A DNA stretch of 64,000 nucleotides from Mesostigma viride. Its lineage: Eukaryota > Streptophyta > Mesostigmatophyceae > Mesostigmatales > Mesostigmataceae. Below are positions 49,087-55,848 of the stretch, one piece after another (position 1 is the stretch's first letter; the number at the start of each line of letters is the position of its first letter). The notes beneath the pieces were generated by a model, which was not told where the DNA came from, made no database searches, and saw only the letters and a program-made list of their open reading frames with translations. Both the position numbers and the translations under genes were made by a program. Location: the NCBI GenBank assembly GCA_009746045.1, contig RPFO01000079.1, forward strand, positions 2,605,674-2,669,673, written 5' to 3'.

Positions 49087-49743
49087 ATGGAGATTCACGC
49101 GGAAGAGCCCGCGTCCTACGACTCCCTCCCCCCGGAGCTCATCAAGAAAATTCTTGACAAGTCGTGGCCGTTCGGAAGCGGCGTGAACAAGGCCACGCAG
49201 AACGTGTACGACGAACTGAAGCAGAAGAAGAGGGACGAGGAATACCTTCGAACGCGGTACGTTGAGTTCGAGCTGCTCGTGTCCAGGGAGCTGGCGTTTC
49301 GCCAGGAAGCGGAAATCGACCGCGTCGACTCCCTCTTGGATCAGAGGACCGACGAGCAGTTGCGCGCAGTCATGCGGGTATTGACGCCGGAACGGCTCGA
49401 AGAGTGCGAGGACGCTCTTTTCACGCCCCGCTGCGAGAAGATCCGCAAGATGTGGGCGTTGTGGGAGGAGCTGGAGGAAGGCATCGTGCACGTGATGGGG
49501 TTGAGGGTGTCTAACAGCATGAGGCGCAGAGTGGAGGAGCGGTTGTACGACGTCGCGAGCAGGAACTGGCCGCTGGACGACCGCGCGCACAGTTTCTTGT
49601 TCAAGACGTTCAACCAGTTGGAACGTCAGGAGAACATGGCGGGTCGCCCGACGGTCGGACTGCACTGGGAGTTCGCGGGGTGGTGGACGAACGCGAAGGA
49701 ACGCCACGTCGACGCGTACTCGAACAATACCGTGATCCGCTAA
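49087..49743 (+). CDS. F-box-like protein, 218 aa, with probable leader intron
   Basis: ATG 49087 (MEIHAEEP) directly follows a splice acceptor-like CGTTCTCGCAG. A donor-like AAGGTGAG at 48981-48988 would make a 104-bp leader intron (48983-49086). The upstream in-frame extension lacks protein character. DSLPPELIKKILDKSWPFG (residues 14-32) resembles an F-box start. The rest is a long charged helical region (KQKKRDEEYLRTRYVEFELL...RQEAEIDRVDSLL) and a Trp-rich C terminus. Possible substrate adaptor. Family not assigned. Confidence 0.6.
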   Translation: MEIHAEEPASYDSLPPELIKKILDKSWPFGSGVNKATQNVYDELKQKKRDEEYLRTRYVEFELLVSRELAFRQEAEIDRVDSLLDQRTDEQLRAVMRVLTPERLEECEDALFTPRCEKIRKMWALWEELEEGIVHVMGLRVSNSMRRRVEERLYDVASRNWPLDDRAHSFLFKTFNQLERQENMAGRPTVGLHWEFAGWWTNAKERHVDAYSNNTVIR

Positions 49744-49911
49744 ACCTGTTCCTCTGTCCTATGACTCGCAGTCTTCTTGAAACAGTCTAGTCTCGACGGC
49801 CTGCGATGCCGCAGTGGGCGCGTGTGGCGACTGTCCGTGCAGTTCATGCATTATTTACGATACGCAATGAAAAAACCTTTCGCATTCCCACTTTGTATGC
49901 ATGGTGTGTCC

Positions 49912-50076
49912 ATGGGCTGCTTTTACAGTAAATCGACGGAAGTGAACGACGATATGGATATACAGTCAACGGTGCGCATGGGCACGGAAGGCAGTAGACG
50001 GTGCAGAGAGTACGCGGCGGCCTTGAGGGCGGTTCACCCCGAACCGCCCGTGCCCGTGTCTAGCAAACCGACGTAG
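49912..50076 (+). CDS. Small doubly acylated protein, 54 aa
   Basis: ATG 49912 gives MGCFYSKS at the N terminus. Gly2 with Ser6 fits an N-myristoylation site and Cys3 is positioned for palmitoylation. The rest is short and polar with a Pro-rich end (PEPPVPVSS). Such proteins anchor to membranes; in large DNA viruses acylated proteins sit in inner membranes. The frame extends upstream without ATG support as good as this one. Between two virus-like genes on a compact map. Confidence 0.5.
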   Translation: MGCFYSKSTEVNDDMDIQSTVRMGTEGSRRCREYAAALRAVHPEPPVPVSSKPT

Positions 50077-50222
50077 ACGTGCGCGTCGGGCGGCGGGATC
50101 GTTCGCGGCTTCCGTTCGCGCGTCTCGCGAAAACGGGTGTGCGTGGCTCCTTTGTCCGTCCACCGAGTGTGGGCAGGCATCCGCGTTCACCATTAGCAAG
50201 CTGTGATATTTTTTGACAGAGT

Positions 50223-50510
50223 TCAGCTCCTCCTCCTCCTCCTAACCCTGCGCTGGCCAATCGTGTGCATAACGGGCGGAGCGGACATGACGGGCGTCCC
50301 GAAGTCAGAGTACCCGCCCGCGGCCATATCTCCGCCGGGGAGGGTGGTCTTTTCGACCATCGCCATGTCTCGCATGGGACACGTGAACCCGGGCTGGTGC
50401 GCGGCGTGCTTGCGCGGCTTGCGGGCGTGCGACGCGCACGTCCTGAAGCCCTTTCGAGCGGGGTTGTTGCATCTGTGTTTGTCCTTAGTCTTCGAACTGC
50501 ACTGTGCCAT
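50223..50510 (-). CDS. Zinc-tag protein, 95 aa
   Basis: ATG 50510. Tag: C4-x3-T8-x5-C14-x10-C25-x2-H28 (Lys replaces the usual Gly). Basic linker ARKPRKHAAH. The body is short with Met/Gly-rich turns and ends in RRVRRRRRRS, a strong basic nucleic-acid-binding or nuclear tail. It starts 27 nt after the tRNA on the same strand, separated by an oligo-T Pol III stop. The smallest member of the tag set. Confidence 0.6.
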   Translation of the reverse strand: MAQCSSKTKDKHRCNNPARKGFRTCASHARKPRKHAAHQPGFTCPMRDMAMVEKTTLPGGDMAAGGYSDFGTPVMSAPPVMHTIGQRRVRRRRRS

Positions 50511-50530
50511 GTGTCATAGGAAATGTCGAG

Positions 50531-50537
50531 AAAAAAA
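50531..50537 (-). terminator. Pol III terminator of the tRNA
   Basis: Seven T residues on the minus strand immediately after the tRNA discriminator base. T4 or longer stops RNA polymerase III. It separates the tRNA from the zinc-tag gene that starts at 50510. Confidence 0.7.
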
Positions 50538-50609
50538 TGTTCTGGGCGAGATTCGAACTCGCGACTTTCGGTTCATAAGGCCGACGCTCTCCCGCTGAGC
50601 TACCAGAAC
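50538..50609 (-). tRNA. tRNA-Ile (anticodon UAU)
   Basis: The 72-nt cloverleaf fits exactly: 7-bp acceptor stem (GTTCTGG with CCAGAAC), D arm GCTC/GAGC, anticodon stem TCGGC/ACCGA with one C-A mismatch at the loop-closing pair, anticodon loop CTTATGA (UAU reads AUA), variable AAGTC, T arm GCGAG-TTCGAAT-CTCGC, discriminator A. A box (TAGCTCAGCGGG) and B box (GAGTTCGAATCTC) are intact. No intron and no encoded CCA. tRNA genes are frequent in giant viruses. AUA is a rare codon in GC-rich hosts. Confidence 0.85.
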
Positions 50610-50616
50610 GTTCGGT

Positions 50617-50648
50617 GACGGTTACAGATCGCAGGATCCGTAACCGTC
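50617..50648. promoter_or_regulatory. Hairpin next to the tRNA 5' end
   Basis: GACGGTTAC (50617-50625) and GTAACCGTC (50640-50648) are perfect inverted arms, with GATC/GATC pairing inside. It lies 8 nt upstream of the tRNA and between it and the spliced gene at 50703. It could be a 5' flanking control element or a protein-binding palindrome. Confidence 0.5.
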
Positions 50649-50702
50649 GGGGTCGTCAGTGAAGGATAAAGGCGAGAAGCGTGCGAAGGGAGAGAAGCAT
50701 CC

Positions 50703-51132
50703 ATGGACGACGCGAGCGTGAGGTCGATGATGAAGGAACTGGACGACATTTTCAACCAACAAAAAACGTAAGTGCATCCACGCGAACTCGTTACGATTGC
50801 ATAAAGAAACAGTCCGTAAACCCGGGCGCTTACCATGTTTCGGTCGAGTTGCCGCTTACCGTCCTATCTTCCGCAGGTCGTCGAAGAACGCGCCTCGTCC
50901 TCGCGGGTTCTGGTGGATGAACGCCGAACAACGGAGAGACGTCGTTCAAGCGATGAGAGACATCGTGAAGAACTTGGAGGACACGGCAAAGAAATCGATT
51001 GTCATGAAAACTCCTCCAGAGGTGTGCAGACGCATACACTCTATCGACGAAAACCGGGCCGTTGTGTGGAGCCCGGTGGCGGAGGGTTTTTGCGGGGTGA
51101 CAGACGCGTGCGGTTGCGCGCGTCTCGTCTAG
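50703..51132 (+). CDS. Spliced virus-like gene, 106 aa
   Basis: Exon 1 is 50703-50767 and exon 2 is 50877-51132. The 109-bp intron (50768-50876) has consensus GTAAGTGC and CTTCCGCAG ends and interrupts a Thr codon in phase 2. Exon 1 encodes MDDASVRSMMKELDDIF; exon 2 continues SSKNAPRPRGFWWMNAEQ... with a helical middle (RDVVQAMRDIVKNLEDTAKKS) and ends with CGVTDACGCARLV. Unspliced, translation stops right at the donor (acg taa). TATA-like GATAAAGGCG at about 50665. Function unknown. Confidence 0.7.
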
Positions 51133-51372
51133 ATTGTCCGACAGTCTCGCATGGTGACGAGAGAGTCGAAAACAAAAGAGGCTTTGATGGGATTGAAAGT
51201 TGTCGCCAGCCTCGGGCGATAAATATTAAGTATTACCATACTTGAAGCAAATGTTTTTCTCGTTTTGAACGAGCACGGGCTTTATTTGAACATAACGCCA
51301 TTTTATTCATAATTTTGAATTAGTGGTCCATTAATTCCAATTTAATGTTTGTAAAATGAGACGTTGACATCT

Positions 51373-52242
51373 TCAAGCAGTGATAGGAAGGACGCGCTGA
51401 GGAGGACCCTCGAGCGCCTTCCGACTAGTCAGGTACTGCTCCCTCTTGCGTTTGTTCTCGAGCGCGAACGAACGGTCCACAGGGATCTTGGCTTCCTCGT
51501 GGACACCGTTCTCCTTGAAGAAGTCGAACATGCCCCTTCCGAGCTGAGTGATGCTCTTCACGGGGTCGATGCCCTTGGAAATGTTCTTCTTGTTGATGAT
51601 GTTCATCAAGTCCACCCCGGCGCTCATCTCCTCCGTAAAGTAGTCGCGCGTCGAGTCGCTCTTCTTCATGTTGTGCAGGTTTCGAATAGCGGGAGTGTGC
51701 ATGCCTGAAACGGCGTGGTTCTCCGTCTCGTTGATGAACGCGTACACCCTGGGCCCGGCCTTCTTCTCGGGGGTGTCCATGAACAGCTTGACGGCGGCCA
51801 TGTGGTCCTTGGTGCTCTGACAGCTCTTGACGCGCTTGTCGTCCTCCAAGGCCTCCTTCTCCGAGGCCCTCGCGTAGATGTCGTCAGCCAGAGACACGTC
51901 TGCGTTCAGATACCGCTCGAGGAGGATCGAGATGTTCTCACGAAAGTTTGCAGCCAACTTGCCAGGAAGAAGCATGATGATGCGACTCAACCCCTGACGG
52001 TCGGTCACCGGGGTGTCTCGCTGCCCCTGACCAGGAAAACGGAAGTTGTCGGTCAGCCCGACAACTTCGGGATGCGCCTTTTGCAAGGCGCACCAAACAT
52101 CACGGGGGTTCTTAAACCCAAGGGCACCAAGCCCGTCGTACACTGACACCTTTTCATCAGGAGAAACTCGAATTTTCTTAGCAAAACGGGGATGGTCCTC
52201 TGCACCGTTTAAAGGGTGGAGGAACCTTACGACATCAGACAT
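51373..52242 (-). CDS. BRO-like protein, paralogue 2, 289 aa
   Basis: ATG 52242 (MSDVVRFLHP). Same core as the gene at 46369: KIRVSPDEKVSVYDGLGALGFKNPRDVW, RFPGQGQRDTPVTDRQGLSRIIMLLPGKLAANFRENISILLERYLNAD. Downstream are a helical region and a basic end (ENKRKREQYL). Roughly half the residues match paralogue 1 by eye in the core. Probable DNA-binding regulator of the BRO-like type. Flanked on the left by AT-rich DNA (51240-51360) and on the right by a decayed relative at 52330-52534. Confidence 0.7.
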   Translation of the reverse strand: MSDVVRFLHPLNGAEDHPRFAKKIRVSPDEKVSVYDGLGALGFKNPRDVWCALQKAHPEVVGLTDNFRFPGQGQRDTPVTDRQGLSRIIMLLPGKLAANFRENISILLERYLNADVSLADDIYARASEKEALEDDKRVKSCQSTKDHMAAVKLFMDTPEKKAGPRVYAFINETENHAVSGMHTPAIRNLHNMKKSDSTRDYFTEEMSAGVDLMNIINKKNISKGIDPVKSITQLGRGMFDFFKENGVHEEAKIPVDRSFALENKRKREQYLTSRKALEGPPQRVLPITA

Positions 52243-52329
52243 GGTTGCGTGGTGTTCTCGCGTGCTAACACACAACGCCTCGAATAAATCCCGTCGTCCA
52301 CGAACGCGCTCGAAGCGTCTCGAACCACC

Positions 52330-52534
52330 CTCAGAGCGCCGCGCCAGGAAGGAGCATGATGATCTTAATCATGCCTTGTCGGTCAGTGACCGGCGTCTCT
52401 CGCTGCCTGGCACCTGGGAATTTCCAGAGTAAACATCCTGTTGACACTTCCGGGTGCTCTTTCTCGATGCGCGAGAACGTGACACTTGCCATGCGGGCTG
52501 CATTAGGCTTAGGTGTTCCGTCTTCATTGCCGTA
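52330..52534 (-). pseudogene. BRO-like gene fragment
   Basis: On minus the frame reads RMASVTFSRIEKEHPEV, then KFPGARQRETPVTDRQGM, then IKIIMLLPGAAL, clearly the FpG.rqr.TPV and LLPG core of the BRO-like family. It ends before the fR...RYL helix. It begins in frame directly after the TGA (52537-52535) that ends the next feature. It has no start of its own, so it is a truncated module or readthrough extension. Confidence 0.65.
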
Positions 52535-52798
52535 TCAGTCGAGTTCGGCGCCGAGGTAGTTGCGGCAGAGGATGCGCATATTCTCTCGCTGCTCCTCGCT
52601 GTGGACAGGCAGTTTCCGAAGAATGGCCACCATTGCCGACCGGCTGCAAACGGGGGTAAACGTCCCGCCCTCCTCCTCGACGTACGTCACGAGCTTCTGC
52701 AGCTCGGGGTTGTCCCTCAACACTCCGTCGAGGATCGCGTTGAACGCCGCCGCGGTCTCCCTGTCGTACGAGGGCGCGGGCATAACGTAACGAGACAT
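52535..52798 (-). CDS. Small BRO-like C-module protein, 87 aa
   Basis: Start at ATG 52798 (MSRYVMPAPSYDRE); an upstream ATG at 52849 is also in frame. It contains GTFTPVCSRSAMVAILRKLPVHSEEQRENMRILCRNYLGAELD. This matches the second half of the BRO-like core (TPV...ii.LLPg...fR.n...l.RyL.aeld). The frame is separated from a further N-type module (52330-52534) by a single in-frame TGA. Either a decayed tandem-domain protein or a stop-readthrough gene. Confidence 0.55.
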   Translation of the reverse strand: MSRYVMPAPSYDRETAAAFNAILDGVLRDNPELQKLVTYVEEEGGTFTPVCSRSAMVAILRKLPVHSEEQRENMRILCRNYLGAELD

Positions 52799-52853
52799 GC
52801 TGATGATTGGCACGGGACGGTATGCACGATATTCTAAGAAATTGTTCACGGTC

Positions 52854-53054
52854 TCAGGGCGAGCTCTTTCTATCCGTTCCGGCTTCCGCCTTTCGACGCC
52901 TTGACCAGTAGCGGTTGTACCGGAACTCGATCACTCTCGCGACGCCCGCGGTCAGTTTCTCGGGCGAGTTGGGCGGCTCGGGGGGCGGGGAGTGGCGAGG
53001 GCCTGGCCACAGGCTGACGGGAGAAGCGGGTTTGGGAGCGAAACACCAAAACAT
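52854..53054 (-). CDS. Possible small basic Pro-rich protein, 66 aa
   Basis: ATG 53054. Short frame with PKPASPVSLWPGPRHSPPPEPPNSP, then VIEFRYNRYWSRRRKAEAGTDRKSSP. The C terminus is basic and aromatic. It lies between same-strand viral genes and fills an otherwise empty gap. An overlapping frame (53064-52870) is less plausible. No family; weak call. Confidence 0.35.
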   Translation of the reverse strand: MFWCFAPKPASPVSLWPGPRHSPPPEPPNSPEKLTAGVARVIEFRYNRYWSRRRKAEAGTDRKSSP

Positions 53055-53080
53055 GTGATTTCATACCATTAGGACTCGAT

Positions 53081-53467
53081 TTATTCCCCTTGGGACTCGA
53101 GGGATTGCGCGAATATCAGGGCGTACACGTTCGCGATGTTGAAACGGACGTAGTTGACGACCACGAACGCCAGCAGGCCCTTCCACAACCCTGCGCGGAC
53201 GAACCCTGGCACGAAAATGACGCAAGTGATCAGCAGCTGGATCAGGAACGGGACGGACTTCAGAAGGACCGTGTTCGCGCTTTCGTCATCCGGGTCGATC
53301 TTCAGCGCCCTGTTCCAGGCCAGGGACACGAGGAGCCACAGGAAGGGGGACGCGACGATGTCGAAGATCTTCAGACTGGATCCGAAACATACGGACAGGA
53401 AGGAGGGAGAGACGGGTGCGGACTTCGGCGCGGCGTCGGTCTTTTGTAACGGTTTGTCGGAGTTCAT
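53081..53467 (-). CDS. Membrane protein, 128 aa
   Basis: ATG 53467. Hydrophobic segments at about 34-53 (FDIVASPFLWLLVSLAW), 72-92 (SVPFLIQLLITCVIFVPGFV) and 95-120 (GLWKGLLAFVVVNYVRFNIANVYALIF). The N terminus is soluble and Lys/Ser-rich, possibly cytosolic. TATAGT ends 3 nt before the ATG (minus), the close-TATA class. Likely a virion or viral-factory membrane protein. Divergent from the gene at 53577. Confidence 0.65.
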   Translation of the reverse strand: MNSDKPLQKTDAAPKSAPVSPSFLSVCFGSSLKIFDIVASPFLWLLVSLAWNRALKIDPDDESANTVLLKSVPFLIQLLITCVIFVPGFVRAGLWKGLLAFVVVNYVRFNIANVYALIFAQSLESQGE

Positions 53468-53498
53468 GGCACTATAGTCGCACCTTTTGTTTAGATTG

Positions 53499-53576
53499 TA
53501 TAAATACCCGCAGGCCCGACTCCTTCTCAACTCGCCTCTCACTCTCGCTCACTCTCTCTCTCTCTCACCAGTCGCC
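53499..53576 (+). promoter_or_regulatory. TATAAATA box and pyrimidine-rich leader
   Basis: TATAAATACCC at 53499-53509, then CTCACTCTCGCTC, CTCTCTCTCTCACCAG and ATG at 53577. The leader CTCTCTCACCAG also precedes the ATG at 43566. The space between expected start site and CACCAG is too short for an intron, so it is probably a leader motif. Confidence 0.55.
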
Positions 53577-54350
53577 ATGATGAAGGTGTCGAACGAACTC
53601 GCCGAGGCCGTGGACGCGGTCAAGCTGATCATGGATGGAAGCATCATGGGGCTCGAGGTGCCGCGCCGAATATTCACAGTGCTCGAAGCGCACACTTCGA
53701 AATCGGAACTTCCGGGCGTCTCGCCGGCGGTCGTCCAGACGCTGGGCCAAGCGTTCATGTCCGCTCTCCTGACGATGGAAGGGACGACGCGGTCCATCGT
53801 GGAAGCCATCGAGACGTGCGCGAACGGCTCTCCGTTTTCAGGGAACACGGGGGTTTCCATATCCCCCTCTCAATGGCCGCTTCTTTACGAGATGGTGTCC
53901 AATACGCTCGTCCAGAGTTTGGGCGACACGAAGACGGCGACCACCGCGGACATCGACTCGTTGTTCGCCATGTTGAAGGACGAGAACTTGGACACGTACG
54001 TCTCGCTCGTTCGAGGGAACGGCCAGCTGCACGCTCTCGCCCGGTGTTTCAACTGCGCCATCACGACTCCTAGCCGGATGAACTCGGCGCTGTTGAGAGT
54101 CGCGCTGGCCTCGACGATGGCGAACGTGGGGATCGACGGTATCGCCGTGTGCTGCTTCATCCACATAGCGTCCGTGGTGCAGACGGGAAGGATCGTGAAG
54201 TCGTACATTCACGAGCTGGTGGAAGAGGTCATGGCGGCCTCGAGGGCCGGGTACAACGCGAGTTCGCCGTACGGCGTCGACAAACACAAACCGTCGCCGG
54301 TCGCCATAGCCATGGCGGACCTGATCGTGGCCTCCAACCCCGCGGCTTAG
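53577..54350 (+). CDS. Hypothetical helical protein, 257 aa
   Basis: ATG 53577 or 53580. Predominantly helical, with hydrophobic helices (VDAVKLIMDGSIMGLEV, SALLRVALASTMANVGIDGIAVCCFIHIASVV) but few charged membrane-stop patterns; a C-terminal membrane association is possible. Ends AIAMADLIVASNPAA. The stop overlaps by four bases the stop end of the minus-strand zinc-tag gene. No family recognised. Confidence 0.6.
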   Translation: MMKVSNELAEAVDAVKLIMDGSIMGLEVPRRIFTVLEAHTSKSELPGVSPAVVQTLGQAFMSALLTMEGTTRSIVEAIETCANGSPFSGNTGVSISPSQWPLLYEMVSNTLVQSLGDTKTATTADIDSLFAMLKDENLDTYVSLVRGNGQLHALARCFNCAITTPSRMNSALLRVALASTMANVGIDGIAVCCFIHIASVVQTGRIVKSYIHELVEEVMAASRAGYNASSPYGVDKHKPSPVAIAMADLIVASNPAA

Positions 54351-54694
54351 TCGTCTTCTCCGTTTGCACCGTACACTGGCATATGTCCTCCCTTTCCGTC
54401 CGGTACCGACTGCAGTGGCCGCCCTCCTGCCAGTACCGCCGTTCGACTCATAGCTGCAAGTCCAGCCATGGCACCGGGGCTCCACGAGAACCCGGTGCCT
54501 TGTCCCTGTTTTTTGTTAGAGTTGTGAACGGCATCAATTTTCCGTTTGTTCTCAGGGTCTCCGTCTGGTTGTCTCATTCTGTGCCTAGTCTTCTTTGCGC
54601 CCGGTTTGTGGACCGCGCACCGTTTCGAACGGGGGGCGCAGGAACGTTTGCAGTCCTCGCCCCGTTGAGTTTTGGCGTTGCAAGTGTGGGCCAT
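54347..54694 (-). CDS. Zinc-tag protein, 115 aa
   Basis: ATG 54694. Tag: C5-x3-T9-x2-G12-x2-C15-x10-C26-x2-H29, then KPGAKKTRHRMRQ, a linker nearly identical to the RPRHRMRQDD linker of the 593-aa gene at 55849. The body is Gly/Met-rich and polar. TATA lies 2 nt before the ATG (TATACGATG). Close-TATA class. Confidence 0.65.
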   Translation of the reverse strand: MAHTCNAKTQRGEDCKRSCAPRSKRCAVHKPGAKKTRHRMRQPDGDPENKRKIDAVHNSNKKQGQGTGFSWSPGAMAGLAAMSRTAVLAGGRPLQSVPDGKGGHMPVYGANGEDD

Positions 54695-54881
54695 CGTATA
54701 TCCTCAAGTACCTAAAATAATTTGGCGTTCCGCTCTTTGCAGTTGTCAAAGACGTGTCCGTTGATCCGGAACCGCTGGAACTTTTTCACGCTCTTCACGG
54801 CCAATGCGGGACTCGGCGAGTCTATGGCGGGTTTCACAGGATCGGGAGATGTCATTCATTATATAATAAACAAACACATTC

Positions 54882-55823
54882 TCAATGCACCCACATGCTG
54901 TCCAACATCATCGTCTTCTTTAGATTCATCGGTTGGCCGTCCTTGAACGTTTCGCTAAGGACCCTGGCTCCCTCTACCGCTGTTGCGGCGGCGGCGGCGG
55001 TAAGCCCTCCGGTCGCAATGGCGCTTGCGGAAACAGCGCCAGTAAGCCCCCCTGTTACCGCACCGATATCCGTTTCTCCTGCATTAGAAGTCCAACTAAA
55101 GAAACGTAAGGGCCAGCGAATATACCAAGGCATTTTGGATGCTATCCAATTCACTAAAGCCCGCCCCTTGTGAGGCAACGACAGGTAAAAGTATCCGATC
55201 GGTTTCAGATACGTTTCCGTGAACTCTAAGAAGGAACGCTCAGAGTCTCTGCCTATATACCCCTTTCGCGTCAAGTACTTAATAGTGCCAAAGTACGGTG
55301 CCCATATACCTGTTTCGGTCGCGACGATGTATTGAGCCATGATATAGCCGAGCGCGTTCACGCCCATTACTGTCACCCCGCCAAGGGTCTTCCAAGGGAC
55401 CTTTTTGAACGCTTTCATGGCATTGGATCTCCACGTTTGGGGATCGCGTGTCATGGTCACCATAGCGCACAACTGGTGGTGAGTGAACGACTCGAGTTGG
55501 GATACACTGATGCCCAAAACGGCATGGAGGTACGAAACCAGACTCGCTTTGTCCGAAGAATCGGCGACTGATTTCGCGCACGCGGCGAATGCTATTTTGT
55601 CTATTATGTCGAATGTCAAAAGACCGCAGACTTGCGCGTTCGTCATCCTAGCGATGGACTCTTTCGTATGAGTCGGATTCGCCGCGAGCGCGAGGGATTC
55701 CGCCTCGCGGCGAGTGAGGTGTTTCGAAAGCCCCGCGCAATCCATGAGGCTTTCGGGATCCGCTTCGGACGCCGGAGGCTGCACCACCTCGTCCGCCTTG
55801 GCTCTGTGGCGTTTTCGTTTCAT
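54882..55823 (-). CDS. Tag-less paralogue of the 593-aa tag protein, 313 aa
   Basis: ATG 55823. It begins MKRKRHRAKADEV, that is, with the basic linker but without the Cys4/His part of the tag. The core parallels 55849-57630: DSLM(D/N)C(A/T)GLS..L.R.(D/E)AE.LA, then a THTKESI..M(T/S).....L L, then LVSYLHA, then LCAMV..TRDP.TW..(N)A(M/F). Downstream are helices with hydrophobic stretches (VTVMGVNALGYIMAQYIV; a Gly/Ala-rich GAVTGGLTGAVSASAIATGGLTAAAAATAV) that could insert in membranes. Probably a structural or virion-associated protein; inference. Confidence 0.65.
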   Translation of the reverse strand: MKRKRHRAKADEVVQPPASEADPESLMDCAGLSKHLTRREAESLALAANPTHTKESIARMTNAQVCGLLTFDIIDKIAFAACAKSVADSSDKASLVSYLHAVLGISVSQLESFTHHQLCAMVTMTRDPQTWRSNAMKAFKKVPWKTLGGVTVMGVNALGYIMAQYIVATETGIWAPYFGTIKYLTRKGYIGRDSERSFLEFTETYLKPIGYFYLSLPHKGRALVNWIASKMPWYIRWPLRFFSWTSNAGETDIGAVTGGLTGAVSASAIATGGLTAAAAATAVEGARVLSETFKDGQPMNLKKTMMLDSMWVH

Positions 55824-55848
55824 CGTACAGTATCTACCGAAGAGAAAA

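Noticed and set aside
49015-49707. 230-codon minus-strand ORF opposite the F-box-like gene
   Set aside because: Antisense shadow; the plus strand has promoter, leader intron signals and an F-box-like motif.
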